31,643 nucleotides of DNA. Source: a virus. The notes beneath the pieces are model-generated. The model did no database searches, was not told where the DNA came from, and was given only the letters and a program-made list of their open reading frames with translations. Location of the stretch: IMG/VR virus record IMGVR_UViG_3300042294_001443, positions 1 through 31,643 of that record, one strand, 5' to 3'. The position numbers and the translations under genes were made by a program. Below are positions 14,001-22,043 of this stretch, piece after piece (positions within the stretch are counted from its first letter, which is position 1; each line of letters opens with the position of its first letter).

Positions 14001-17000
14001 CGGTCGCCTTAGCGAACCCGCGCTCTATCTCTTCCAGCCGGGCGGCCTGCTCTTCCACGCTGTACGACGGCACCCTGAACGGAGTCCCAGGGATACGCGC
14101 TCGGACCTGCTCCAGAGTCGGAGTACCAACAGGCGGGGCGCCCGCGCCGATGAACTCAGGCCTTCCCCCGAAGTACGGGTCAACAAGGAAGGTGCCGTAA
14201 GTGGACTGCGCGCGACGGATGGCCGCGAGCGTGTCGGGCGGTAACGCTTCTCGAGCCGTGCCCGGTTGCGCTCCGATGCCAGCCAGCCCGTTGACTACGG
14301 CTGCACGGGCGCTGACCACCGCGTCAATCTCCCTGACCGCGCGGAAGCCACCCTCGGCTGCGGTGAGCGAGGGTGCGAGGTCAGTCACCATCCACGGGTT
14401 GTCGTTGATCAGCGTGTCCACCGCCTGTGCGAGTGCGGCCTGTCTGTCCTTGCCCATCGCCCACGCGGCGAGGGTCTGGAACACAGCGTCGTCAGTGCCT
14501 TTAAACTGGCCCTTGGTCAGCGCTGTAAGGATCTCGCCCCCGGGGAACTTGGCCTGCTGTGCCCCGCGGAGTTCGAGCGTCGGGTTGTCATCGCGGATGA
14601 GGCGAAGAACTTCTCTCACCTCTCCAGCCGCGATGGGGCGGAAGTTGTCCCCGACCTTTACATACTTAAAGAAGGCCGTGCTCCCAGGAGGGTTGATGAG
14701 GGTAGCGTAAACTTCTTTGCCGAAGAACGACTCAAGGATAGTCGCCCAGTTGTTCTCAAGCACGGGGTCGAGGAAGGACTGTAGCGCGAGGTCTTCAGCC
14801 CCTTCAAGCGCCGCTCCCTTTGCGATGAGTTCGCCCAGCGCCTCCTGGCTGGTGCCCGCGCGCGCTTGGTAGGCGAGGAGGGACATCGCCTCTTCGCGCG
14901 GTACGCCCTGTGCGATGAGCGCGTCTACCTGCGTGGTCAGGCTCTCACGCGCGGCCTTGAGGTCGCGGGCGGTACGCCTGTTTAGTACCGTGTTGAACGC
15001 TATCTCCGGGTTCGGGATGCGCGCGGCAGCGTCCCGCACCTCCCGCTGGAAGTTGTCGGGGATGCTGGAGATGGTGTTCTCAGCGGTACGGAGCGCGGTC
15101 TCCAGACCCACCGGCGTCTGCGAGAAGGCCACGCGGTCAAGCTCTTTGCCGAACTCAATGAGCTTGTCGGACTTGAACTGCTTGCCTGCCTTCACCGTCG
15201 CGGAACCAACGAGGTTGCGCCCGATGGCACCGGCCTGGAACGGGAGCGAGAGGAAGGACGGTTCCCGCGCCTCTGCCAGCGCCCGTGACTGCCGCGGTGC
15301 AACCTCGCCCGTAGTCTCCAGCGCAGTCTCAAACAGGCCGAGGGAAGCGCTGGGTACACGCGCCTGCTCTGTCTGTCTGCCAGCGAAGACCGCCTCCATC
15401 GCGCGGTCGCCAAGGACACGACGGTAAGCCTGCGTGAGAAGCGCGTCCTCAAGCGCCTGATGCTGCGCCGGAGCCAGTGCCTCGCCCCGGCTCAAAGCGC
15501 CCACGATGGACTGCTTCAGCGTAGAGCGGCGAACAGCCTCAGCCCCGCCCAGCGCCTCGATGGCCTTGTCCGGCGCAAGCTCCCACTGGTACAGCACGAC
15601 GCGCTTGCCATCAACCGGCGGGCCGATGATGGGACGCCGCTCGTACTGCCGCATCTCTTCACCGACGCTGGCGATGTCAGCGCGGGAGAGCTTCTGGCGA
15701 GGGGTCATGAGCGTGCTGGTGACGAACACCAAGTCGCTCGGGATGACGTTCTCCAGAGTAGCCTGCACACCTCGAGAAGCTGCACCAATGGCTGCTTCCC
15801 GGTAAACCTCCGGGGCCCTCTTGATGTCCGCTGGTGTGGGGACAGTCCCTCCCACACGCCGGAGGTAGCTGCCAGCGAACGGGCCGCGGAAGATGCGCTG
15901 CTGTACCGTGCCTCGCGGAAGCTCCCCGGGAACCTCGACGGCCTCCACTACACGCCGGCCGCTGTCAGCCAGCGTCTCCCCGAACTCGTGCATGGACTTG
16001 TAGATGGGCGCGCCTGCCCGCACGGGCATGTAAGGCAGTACGTCTACATCGCCGTACTGAGAGAAGATGTCGGCAAAGCCCAGGTCCTTTACGGACTCTT
16101 CGCCCATCGCCTTGCGGGCCAGTGCGACCAGAGGTGCATTAGGTCTAGCTCTACCGCTAAGCTGTTCAGAGATGAGAATAGAGTCGTAGTACGGCTTGGC
16201 TTGAGGGCCGTACTTCGGCGTGCCAAGCGCGAACGGGTCGGCCAGGAGGGCGAAGATGCGGGCTGCCTTGACCTCATCTGGTATGTCGGTCTTACCGATG
16301 ATGGCGTCAATCTCAGGCTTATGCACCCTGTAGCGGAAGCGCTGAAGGGCCTCCTGCATCTCCGGCACGCGGACGAACGGCGCGTTGTCGGGCTGCGCCG
16401 CGATGCCCATGTCTGCGAGGAACGCCCGGCCAGAGGTGCTGTCACCCGCGATGCGCCGGAGGTCGCCCACAGTGTCGATGGCTCCAGACTGAACAGCCTG
16501 AACCATCGTGTAAGGGGTCATTACGTCTTTGGCGATGGCGTCGCTAACCGCGCGCTGTGCGGTGCTGATGTCCGTCAGCAGGTCGATGTCCGGCTTGTCC
16601 GGCATGCCGTCCATCAAGTCCTGCACGATACGCAGGTGACGGACTCTCTTGCTCATCTCGACCGGGTGCTGGATAGCCTCACCCGCCAGTTCCCCAACCC
16701 GCGCGGCGTCATCAATCAGGCCTACGAGTTTAGCGCTGGGCACCTTCCCGGCCTGTGCCGCCACCGCGTTTGCCGCGCCTACGAAGCGGGAAGTGGTCGC
16801 CACACCCTTACCTGTACCGCGCGCGACCTTGGCCGCTGCGGACAGCGGGCCTACGCCGTAGACCATCTCCAGCCCGGCGCCGAAGGCAATGGGGGCGTAG
16901 CGCGCCGCGGTTGTCAGCGCCGTCTCCTCCATATAGGGCCAAGTGCCCTGCTCATTGTTCTGGATGGAGTAGTCAACAAGGTCTTCTGTGTACCCGTCAA

Positions 17001-18354
17001 TGGAGTAAAGCTCGTCTCCGAGGAACCTGCCCTTTGCCAGAGAGACGGCCACGTCGCCCAGGTACGTCTCAGTCTCCGAGGCCCCGCGAACGGCGGTCGG
17101 GTCAATGGGCGTGGCCTTCTGCCGGTTCATGCCCGAGAAGGGGACGGGGATAGCGGTGGGGCCTACCGTTCCGGTCAACGCCTTCTCAGCCGCGGCCCGG
17201 TCTACGCCTGTTGCCTCTGCCGCGTCTACAAGGAACTTGTGCGCCTTGTAGGCGAACTGGTTCTCATCAACAGGGCGGCCCTGGTCATCGGTATCGTAGA
17301 ACAGCGGGAGGCCAAGGACTGCCTCGTTTACCAGCGTGGAGACAAGCCCCGTGCTGCGAAGAACAGCGGTAAGCGGTGTCTCGAGAACAGCGCCAGTGCC
17401 GGGGTCAATGTCGGTCAGGATGTCTTCGAAGAACGAGTCCGCCCGTTCCGCGATCTCCCTTCGTACCTCATCCTCGTACTCGGGCCGGTACATGAGGACT
17501 TCGGGAATCTCTTGAGCCGCAAGCTCACGCTCTACCGACCGGACCTTCCGCCGCTCAAGCGCCTCCTCTGGCGTCATTACTACCTGACGCGCAAGTGACT
17601 CCCGCATCAGCTCGTAGTCGCTGGGCTTCCGTCCCTCGATGGTCAACTCAGGTTGACGAAAGTCAATCCGCGACTCGCGGAAGAACGGCGGTACAGGCAG
17701 GTACTCCCCGAGTCCGCCCACACCGCGGGAGGTGGGCTGCCCTTCTACGTCCACGCGCCGCTGAAGCACGGCACTAACGTCGGCGTCGGCTTTGTCTGCG
17801 GCTTCAGAAATAGAGAAGCCCTCACGAATATACTCAAGCTCTTTTTCTTTACGGAGATTAGCCAGCCGGTCACGGAGGGAGAAGGTCTCAGTGGGTAGGT
17901 CGAACTGTCTACCCGTGACAGGCGCGCCCTCTTGGAAGGCGACCTCCGCCTCCGGGTACTCGGTGAAGGACGGGAAGACGGGCTCGCGCGGTGCGCGCTC
18001 CTCAAGCTGAACATTGAAGAGCGGGACAGTACCCGTGCCCGGGGCGAACTGGATGTCCTCACCGGGGCTCTCGCCCAGGTCAATGTCCGCCGTGGACATA
18101 CCGATGAAGCGGGATGAAGCCGGCCTGAACCCAGGCTCCCCGGGCCCCGGCATACCCGGAGGCGGGCCGGGTTTCGGGGAGACGTAGGGCTCAGGTAGCG
18201 GGCCTACAAGGCCGCGCTGTTGAAGCAGGTCGAGAACCTGCGGGCCGCTGGTCGGCTTGATGATCCCCTGCTGGCGTAGAATCTCGACAACATACTCGTC
18301 GGTAAAGTTGTCAGGAAAGACGTAGGCTTGACCATCAACGATGTAGCGGCCCAT
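11053..18354 (-). CDS. Giant internal virion/ejection protein, 2433 aa
   Basis: This is the largest gene, filling 23% of the window. It begins MGRYIVDGQAYVFPDNFTDEYVVEILRQQG, a short N-terminal unit like those of other phage ejection proteins, then a Pro-rich linker (about residues 58-80). Hydrophobic stretches lie at about 475-505, 1924-1943 and 1960-1985. A long charged coiled coil runs from about 1455 to 1640. Order and size make it the counterpart of T7 gp16, which enters the cell with DNA and spans the envelope, but it is almost twice as long and I see no lytic transglycosylase motif. GAGGTGG precedes the ATG, 9 nt after the previous stop. A long open frame on the opposite strand within it is a shadow. 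Confidence 0.85.
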   Translation of the reverse strand: MGRYIVDGQAYVFPDNFTDEYVVEILRQQGIIKPTSGPQVLDLLQQRGLVGPLPEPYVSPKPGPPPGMPGPGEPGFRPASSRFIGMSTADIDLGESPGEDIQFAPGTGTVPLFNVQLEERAPREPVFPSFTEYPEAEVAFQEGAPVTGRQFDLPTETFSLRDRLANLRKEKELEYIREGFSISEAADKADADVSAVLQRRVDVEGQPTSRGVGGLGEYLPVPPFFRESRIDFRQPELTIEGRKPSDYELMRESLARQVVMTPEEALERRKVRSVERELAAQEIPEVLMYRPEYEDEVRREIAERADSFFEDILTDIDPGTGAVLETPLTAVLRSTGLVSTLVNEAVLGLPLFYDTDDQGRPVDENQFAYKAHKFLVDAAEATGVDRAAAEKALTGTVGPTAIPVPFSGMNRQKATPIDPTAVRGASETETYLGDVAVSLAKGRFLGDELYSIDGYTEDLVDYSIQNNEQGTWPYMEETALTTAARYAPIAFGAGLEMVYGVGPLSAAAKVARGTGKGVATTSRFVGAANAVAAQAGKVPSAKLVGLIDDAARVGELAGEAIQHPVEMSKRVRHLRIVQDLMDGMPDKPDIDLLTDISTAQRAVSDAIAKDVMTPYTMVQAVQSGAIDTVGDLRRIAGDSTSGRAFLADMGIAAQPDNAPFVRVPEMQEALQRFRYRVHKPEIDAIIGKTDIPDEVKAARIFALLADPFALGTPKYGPQAKPYYDSILISEQLSGRARPNAPLVALARKAMGEESVKDLGFADIFSQYGDVDVLPYMPVRAGAPIYKSMHEFGETLADSGRRVVEAVEVPGELPRGTVQQRIFRGPFAGSYLRRVGGTVPTPADIKRAPEVYREAAIGAASRGVQATLENVIPSDLVFVTSTLMTPRQKLSRADIASVGEEMRQYERRPIIGPPVDGKRVVLYQWELAPDKAIEALGGAEAVRRSTLKQSIVGALSRGEALAPAQHQALEDALLTQAYRRVLGDRAMEAVFAGRQTEQARVPSASLGLFETALETTGEVAPRQSRALAEAREPSFLSLPFQAGAIGRNLVGSATVKAGKQFKSDKLIEFGKELDRVAFSQTPVGLETALRTAENTISSIPDNFQREVRDAAARIPNPEIAFNTVLNRRTARDLKAARESLTTQVDALIAQGVPREEAMSLLAYQARAGTSQEALGELIAKGAALEGAEDLALQSFLDPVLENNWATILESFFGKEVYATLINPPGSTAFFKYVKVGDNFRPIAAGEVREVLRLIRDDNPTLELRGAQQAKFPGGEILTALTKGQFKGTDDAVFQTLAAWAMGKDRQAALAQAVDTLINDNPWMVTDLAPSLTAAEGGFRAVREIDAVVSARAAVVNGLAGIGAQPGTAREALPPDTLAAIRRAQSTYGTFLVDPYFGGRPEFIGAGAPPVGTPTLEQVRARIPGTPFRVPSYSVEEQAARLEEIERGFAKATVSEEVKTRVLPRIKKIKEDIAEQTKAIKQTEKEQVRLRKEVEQAEAKLSEFPGKTFRDKIEDAQARLGQAIRERDRRAAKLASKPKDKQLKSDLKEAEKAVEMLRSRIRMIQNEANRFYDRLTKAEKAYNDAVTAALDYYNDTVLPLQELLWRLERAGKRAEQEPALLEQAARMGPRVRELDEKLARALRNPPQPGPFTRQLDNITVRSYRNLNPKARAELVKHVYGQMLAESTQNPELLFSTADALDNPQLNLLFFEKKATTEALLRLYEGITTAGARNKGVFENLDDQALYDAIRRAQKSLLPAEEPRLGPVYQPRAMELPATEMGPVPRAPEEPVALRPMTEGEMSARKGEVVEVMRRALLQNAMESFVLPAVDEMQQNARAYGWAPDLRASRQDIVVSVEGLNPRDPRFLVAGQDFVDSLSKLQAASRDGKLGENLDALMKAEKLQRALGGDAKAGAEYALLNLSQLLAYPRTVAAGGMLAGGYYLYTTEDGTPIPLPAPNTRYLGMNLATAPFILATTLGAAGAIRLAPGTLGPMTQTAEVGRQVAAQVPDFLRRPLLDTITPGRADEVLFTSQTGRQWARAEFLEAVERNSINISAGGVEFSQQYAQELLRDARLTAEGVKSPALRQYLLRNLDPGRTGIFQYAANATDKAIRQNVFASALKAGMTEDQAGQLARASMLDYGKSRVTSNPAFNLNKYIMFLAFREAMMRETLEALTRDPASFNRLLLAHRDLSKAMDEEMQADYQRVRIPFPSSFIFDNSASARVYGPVTPSVEMYSDAVQFAAWALRAGAADAPPGEVARAIADENLSPLISMVMADFEAQGGGRGGKLPDEWVAYAVQSSPDKLWPWMKGEFNIKAVTEPEKMTPGRLTAADPTVPGSQKTEYRFESAADQARFLRFLSTLQLLGFQRTTTDYTKLGLTYGVEDFVDPKKRGLPSTFGFATGLETPMGEQSPEAAVMRALGEQERALRAKQPSR
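17642..17659. repeat. Copy of control-region palindrome inside giant gene
   Basis: GTCAACTCAGGTTGACGA differs at one base from 3004-3021 (GTCAACTGAGGTTGACGA). Its arms GTCAAC and GTTGAC are intact with a 4-bp centre. Here it encodes Arg-Gln-Pro-Glu-Leu-Thr on the minus strand. It may be a second binding site for the same regulator. Confidence 0.4.
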
Positions 18355-18363
18355 CAGTCCACC

Positions 18364-20439
18364 TCACTCAAACTTGCCGGTAACCGGGTTGAACACCTTA
18401 TCCCCAGTTCCGCCTGGGGGTTTGGGCCCCCGGGGCCCCCGGGGTAACGGCTTCCCGCCATCGAGAACCTGCTCGATGGACTGGAAGGCCCGGGAGCCTG
18501 GAGCAGCTTCGCCAGTGTAGCGCCCGTCTTGGAAGATGAGGTAGCCGTTAGCCACCTTCTTGTATGCGTAACGCGGGTCTGACGGGTCAACCTGTGCGCC
18601 AAGGCGAGGGTCCAGGGATCCCCCGGTCAGCGTTACGTCCGGCTCAGGTGCCGGTGTAACGGGTAACGGCGGTACAGCAGGAGGTGCCGGAGGAGGCGGG
18701 ACTATATCCTTGGCCGGCTCCTCCTTCATATATGTAACCCCTACTTCTTCTTCTTCTACTTTAGGGGTTACAGCCGTTACAGGGGGAGGCCTACCTGTCA
18801 GCCGGCTCTCATCCAGCGTGGACTCCTTCATGCGCTGCGCGTGGAAGTATGCGCCGTAATACTCCAGGGCCTCGCGCCGCTTGATGGGGTCGTTCTCGTA
18901 CCGCTTGGTGACCTGCTGCGCGAACTGCTGGAACTGAGGGTAGCGCATCACGTCAGCTTCGATGAGCTGCTGCGCGAACTTCTCAACGGGCGACTCAGGC
19001 TCAACACGCCCGTCAACGCGCACGAACCGCTTCATCGCGCCCGGTAGTGCGTCTGCGGCCAGAGGACCACCAGCCATAGTGGCGGCATCCAGAGCTTCCT
19101 GCGTGACCTCCGGCATCGCGATGTCCTGAAGTGCCCGACGGGCCGCAACCTGCGCGGGGCTCTCGACGCGACCCTCAATGCCTTCGACCTTCTGTCTGAC
19201 ACCGGCACGCTCCTCAAGTAGCTGAAGGTAGGTGGTGTCGTAGAACGGCGCGGCACCGCGGGGCAGGTTCTCTACCCGTGCGCCCTTGTCATAGGCGGCC
19301 TTGGCCTTGGAGAACTCCTCTTCACCGGCGAACTCGTCTACGGTCGCTCTGCCGTCATCAGCTAAAGCGGTTGTGTAACGCTGTAAAAACAGTGCTTCTT
19401 CTTCGGTCAAAGGCTCTGCGATGCCCAGTTCTTTGCGGGCCATCTCCATCGCCTTCTTCTTTGCCGCGGTCTCCTCAGAAGCAGAGACCTTACCGTCCCC
19501 GTCAGCGTCCTTCTGAGAGAGGCTGAGCCCGCCAAGAATCTCCCGGCCACGCTCCTCAAACGGCTGCACCCCAACCCCGGCTTGTCCGAGGTAGGCGCGC
19601 CGCTGCTCGTTGCGCTCGTTCTCTACGACGGTCAGTGGCTCAACACCGGCAACAGCCGCCGAAGTTAGGAACCCGTCGGTGTCGTAGGTATTGTCAATAG
19701 CGGCCATAATCTCAGCGCCCTGTGTGCTGAGCTGACCCGCCTCGGTCTGGAAGCTGGAAGGGAACCGACGCCGAAGCTGGTAGAACAGGTCAGTCGCCGC
19801 CCGCTTCCGCTGGTACAGCGTAGAGGCGTCCTGCAAACCAGCCAGCTGGCGCTGGTTTTCGAAGAACGCCTGCTCAAGCTCAAGAGCGAGGTTGGTGGGT
19901 GCGCCTCTCCCAGCACCGTATAGGCGGTCCATCTTGGACACGAAGTCCGCTTCAAACAGCCCGTACTGGCGCGGCTTACGGTCGGCCTCCGCCATCAGGT
20001 CTTCGACAATACCGAGACCCTTCTGACCTGCCTCGGCACGGTTGATCTCATTCGCCGTCATCCCGCGAATAAAGTCTAGAGAATCCCCAGCGCCACCGCC
20101 CCCAGCACCGCCACGACCGCGACCACCAGCAAGTCCACCGCGGCCAGTACCAGACGTTGCCAGCTTCGTGCTTCCACTTGGGCCTGCTCCAGTCTCGCGG
20201 TAACGCGCGAGAAGGCTGTCTAAGTTCTCAAGTCTGCGCTCAAGCATCTCCTGCTTCTGCGCCGCTTCAGCCGCCTTGTACTTCTCGTCAGCAAGAAGTT
20301 CGTTGAACATCTCGCGCTGAAGAACAGACGGGTGGTAGCGGTAGAAGAGCTGCTGAGCGTAGCTGTAGTTCTGCTGCTCCCCCGGCGAGAGGAAGGACTG
20401 GTTGACGAAGGAGGGAAGCTGGGAGCGCGGAAGAGGCAT
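18364..20439 (-). CDS. Middle ejection protein with EF-hand loop, 691 aa
   Basis: This is the second of three consecutive internal virion genes and the positional counterpart of T7 gp15 (747 aa). It begins MPLPRSQLPSFVNQSFLSPG and has a charged helix at about 45-80, a Gly/Arg-rich linker at about 97-118, mostly helical sequence to 580, a Pro-rich stretch near 580-625, and a collagen-like RGPRGPKPPGG near the end. Residues 311-322 (DADGDGKVSASE) are a perfect EF-hand calcium loop, with Asp at 1, 3 and 5, Gly6 and Glu12. A degenerate second loop (ALADDGRATVDEF, 358-370) follows, as in an EF-hand pair. Calcium could control its shape inside and outside the cell. GAGGG lies upstream of the ATG. 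Confidence 0.8.
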   Translation of the reverse strand: MPLPRSQLPSFVNQSFLSPGEQQNYSYAQQLFYRYHPSVLQREMFNELLADEKYKAAEAAQKQEMLERRLENLDSLLARYRETGAGPSGSTKLATSGTGRGGLAGGRGRGGAGGGGAGDSLDFIRGMTANEINRAEAGQKGLGIVEDLMAEADRKPRQYGLFEADFVSKMDRLYGAGRGAPTNLALELEQAFFENQRQLAGLQDASTLYQRKRAATDLFYQLRRRFPSSFQTEAGQLSTQGAEIMAAIDNTYDTDGFLTSAAVAGVEPLTVVENERNEQRRAYLGQAGVGVQPFEERGREILGGLSLSQKDADGDGKVSASEETAAKKKAMEMARKELGIAEPLTEEEALFLQRYTTALADDGRATVDEFAGEEEFSKAKAAYDKGARVENLPRGAAPFYDTTYLQLLEERAGVRQKVEGIEGRVESPAQVAARRALQDIAMPEVTQEALDAATMAGGPLAADALPGAMKRFVRVDGRVEPESPVEKFAQQLIEADVMRYPQFQQFAQQVTKRYENDPIKRREALEYYGAYFHAQRMKESTLDESRLTGRPPPVTAVTPKVEEEEVGVTYMKEEPAKDIVPPPPAPPAVPPLPVTPAPEPDVTLTGGSLDPRLGAQVDPSDPRYAYKKVANGYLIFQDGRYTGEAAPGSRAFQSIEQVLDGGKPLPRGPRGPKPPGGTGDKVFNPVTGKFE
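18632..18782. repeat. Second GTTAC/GTAAC cluster, in coding sequence
   Basis: Six pentamers start at 18632, 18656, 18663, 18734, 18767 and 18776, the last two 9 nt apart. GTTACAGCCGTTACAG at 18767-18782 matches 3064-3079 at 15 of 16 bases. ACTTTAGGGGTTA at 18758-18770 is the exact reverse complement of 3149-3161. The cluster encodes a Pro/Glu-rich, poorly constrained part of the ejection protein. Confidence 0.45.
18733..18772 (-). repeat. 11-bp perfect inverted repeat in ejection gene
   Basis: TGTAACCCCTA (18733-18743) and TAGGGGTTACA (18762-18772) are perfect inverted arms around an 18-nt CTT-rich spacer. On the minus strand the loop is a GAA run encoding Glu. It could form an RNA hairpin within the late message or act as a paired protein site. 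Confidence 0.5.
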
Positions 20440-20451
20440 GTGTCCCTCGCG

Positions 20452-21315
20452 TCAGTAAGAACTAAAGATGGGAGCGCCCGTAACCGGGTCGTAGCCAACG
20501 AGGGTCGGCGTCGCGCCTCCCATAACACCCGCTGACCCGGCGCTTTGGAACGCCCTGACAGGGCCGAGCGCGGCCGATGGTGGCGTAAACGGCATCCCTT
20601 GGGGCACCGTGCGCTGTTGTGCAGGCATCCCAGGTCCACCGAAAGAACCTTGAGGAACAGCCCCGGGACCGCTAAACGCCCCGGCCATGCTCGTTGCCAT
20701 CTGTCCGTAGAACGCTTGGTTGCGGGCAGCGGTGTCTCCACGGGCCAGTGCGGCGAGGAGGTCCTTCTGCTGCTTAGCCATCTGCGCGGAAGTGAACGCC
20801 TGTCCAGCCGTTGATGCTGCGACGCCGAAGAGGTCCGCTGCCAACTGGCGAGGGATGGACCTGCGCGCTGCCTCCGCATCAGCCTCACGCTGCTGTAGCT
20901 CGAGAAGCTGTTGCTCTTGCTCAAGCCGTGCGCGCTCGTTCGCCGCATCAATCTGCTGTGCGGTCTGGCTCATCATCTGCGCCTGCGTCTGCTGGCTGGC
21001 GAGGTCGGCCAGGAACATGTCCCGACCGGCGAAGCCTGCACTCTGAGACTGCGCGCGCTGTAGCTGCTGGGCTCGGGCATCGGCCGCCACAGCCGCGCGT
21101 GCCGCTGCGCCCTCGGACTCAATGAGGCCCTGCTGTGCTTCAGTCAGGCCGAGAGTACCTGCGCGCTGTCGAGCCTGAAGCTCCTCAAGTCGGCGCTGGT
21201 ACGCATCCGGCATCATAGCTTCCGCCTGTTGCCGGGCAGCAGACGCGCGAGAGATGGCGCCGCCGGCTGCGGCTACGCCCATGCCGATCGGGATGGCGAG
21301 TGCGGGAAGAGCCAA
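20452..21315 (-). CDS. Small ejection (internal core) protein, 287 aa, TTG start
   Basis: This is the first of the three internal virion genes, the counterpart of T7 gp14 by order. The start is a TTG at 21315, supported by GAGGTGA just upstream and by continuation into a hydrophobic N-terminus (ALPALAIPIGMGVAAAGGAIS), which is expected for a protein that forms an outer-membrane pore. Residues about 25-160 are Ala/Gln-rich helices with coiled-coil character (ERARLEQEQQLLELQQREADAEAARR). The C-terminal third is Gly/Pro-rich (GPGAVPQGSFGGPGMPAQQ). T7 gp14 is shorter (196 aa). The assignment rests on order and composition. Confidence 0.7.
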   Translation of the reverse strand: MALPALAIPIGMGVAAAGGAISRASAARQQAEAMMPDAYQRRLEELQARQRAGTLGLTEAQQGLIESEGAAARAAVAADARAQQLQRAQSQSAGFAGRDMFLADLASQQTQAQMMSQTAQQIDAANERARLEQEQQLLELQQREADAEAARRSIPRQLAADLFGVAASTAGQAFTSAQMAKQQKDLLAALARGDTAARNQAFYGQMATSMAGAFSGPGAVPQGSFGGPGMPAQQRTVPQGMPFTPPSAALGPVRAFQSAGSAGVMGGATPTLVGYDPVTGAPIFSSY

Positions 21316-21323
21316 GGGTCACC

Positions 21324-22043
21324 TCAGAGGTAGTACACTTCGAGGGCGATGCCCCAGTTGATGATGGCGCTGCGCTCGATGGTGGAGATGTGCGCCAGTC
21401 CGACGGTCAGGTTGTTGGTGGCGGTGAACACCTTCGTTCCTTGTAGGTTCCCATAACCGACAACAGTATACGGGCGGAGTGCTCCACTCGGGGGTGACGT
21501 AGACTTGAAGCCGCCGTAGTTATTGACCACTTCGCTCTGGTACGCAGGCACGACGACTTTGTTCGCGGTCGCCGCCGGGGTTCCAGTGACAAGGTAGTCC
21601 GCGACGTAGAGGTACGCATCAGTAGGTGTGAGTCGCGCGCTGTTATCGTCGGGACCGTTAAAGCTCTCCATCCACCAGTGGAACACGACGGTCGCTGTTC
21701 GCCTAAGATCGAGCGTGAACGCGGTCTGAGGGATGACCTCCCAGGTCGCGGTAGTCACGCCTGCTGCACCGCCAGTCAGGAAGGACGAGGCGAACTGGCA
21801 GCGAACCAGCGTGCCTCCGTCCCACTGCGCGCCTTGGTAGCCCGTGATGCCGTGCTGTACACCGGCGTAAGCATCGAGGATGGGTGCCTGTACATGGCGG
21901 GTCTGAACCCACGCGCTGCTGAGAAGGTCACTATTGATGATACCTTCATGGAGGTAAATCTTCAGAGCATCATCGTTGCCCTTGAGGTCTGAGGCGTCAA
22001 GCGGGTTGCCGTTTACAAAGTTGTTTGGTGCGGCGTAGGCCAT
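21324..22043 (-). CDS. Tail fibre/appendage-like protein 3, 239 aa
   Basis: This is the last of three adjacent genes with a shared plan. It begins MAYAAPNNFVNGNPLDASDLKGNDDALKIYLHEGIINSDLLSS, the N-terminal pattern (G-x-x-L-x-A-x-x-L-x-x-N, then G-I-I-N-S-x-L) found in many phage tail proteins that sit on the nozzle or fibre base. The rest is beta-rich with Trp/Tyr (TVVFHWWMESFNG, VVGYGNLQGTKVF). It overlaps the previous stop by one base (TGATG). It may be a fibre, spike or wing protein; no enzymatic residues are recognised. Confidence 0.65.
   Translation of the reverse strand: MAYAAPNNFVNGNPLDASDLKGNDDALKIYLHEGIINSDLLSSAWVQTRHVQAPILDAYAGVQHGITGYQGAQWDGGTLVRCQFASSFLTGGAAGVTTATWEVIPQTAFTLDLRRTATVVFHWWMESFNGPDDNSARLTPTDAYLYVADYLVTGTPAATANKVVVPAYQSEVVNNYGGFKSTSPPSGALRPYTVVGYGNLQGTKVFTATNNLTVGLAHISTIERSAIINWGIALEVYYL

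Noticed and set aside
15460-17598. A 712-codon open frame on the plus strand
   Set aside because: It lies wholly inside the giant ejection gene on the other strand, lacks a ribosome site and recognisable motifs, and is rich in Arg, Leu and Gly as expected for an antisense shadow of GC-rich coding DNA.
18421-18446. Tandem GGGCCCCCG repeat
   Set aside because: It is explained by Gly-Pro-Arg repeats in the coding frame, a collagen-like tail, rather than a separate element.
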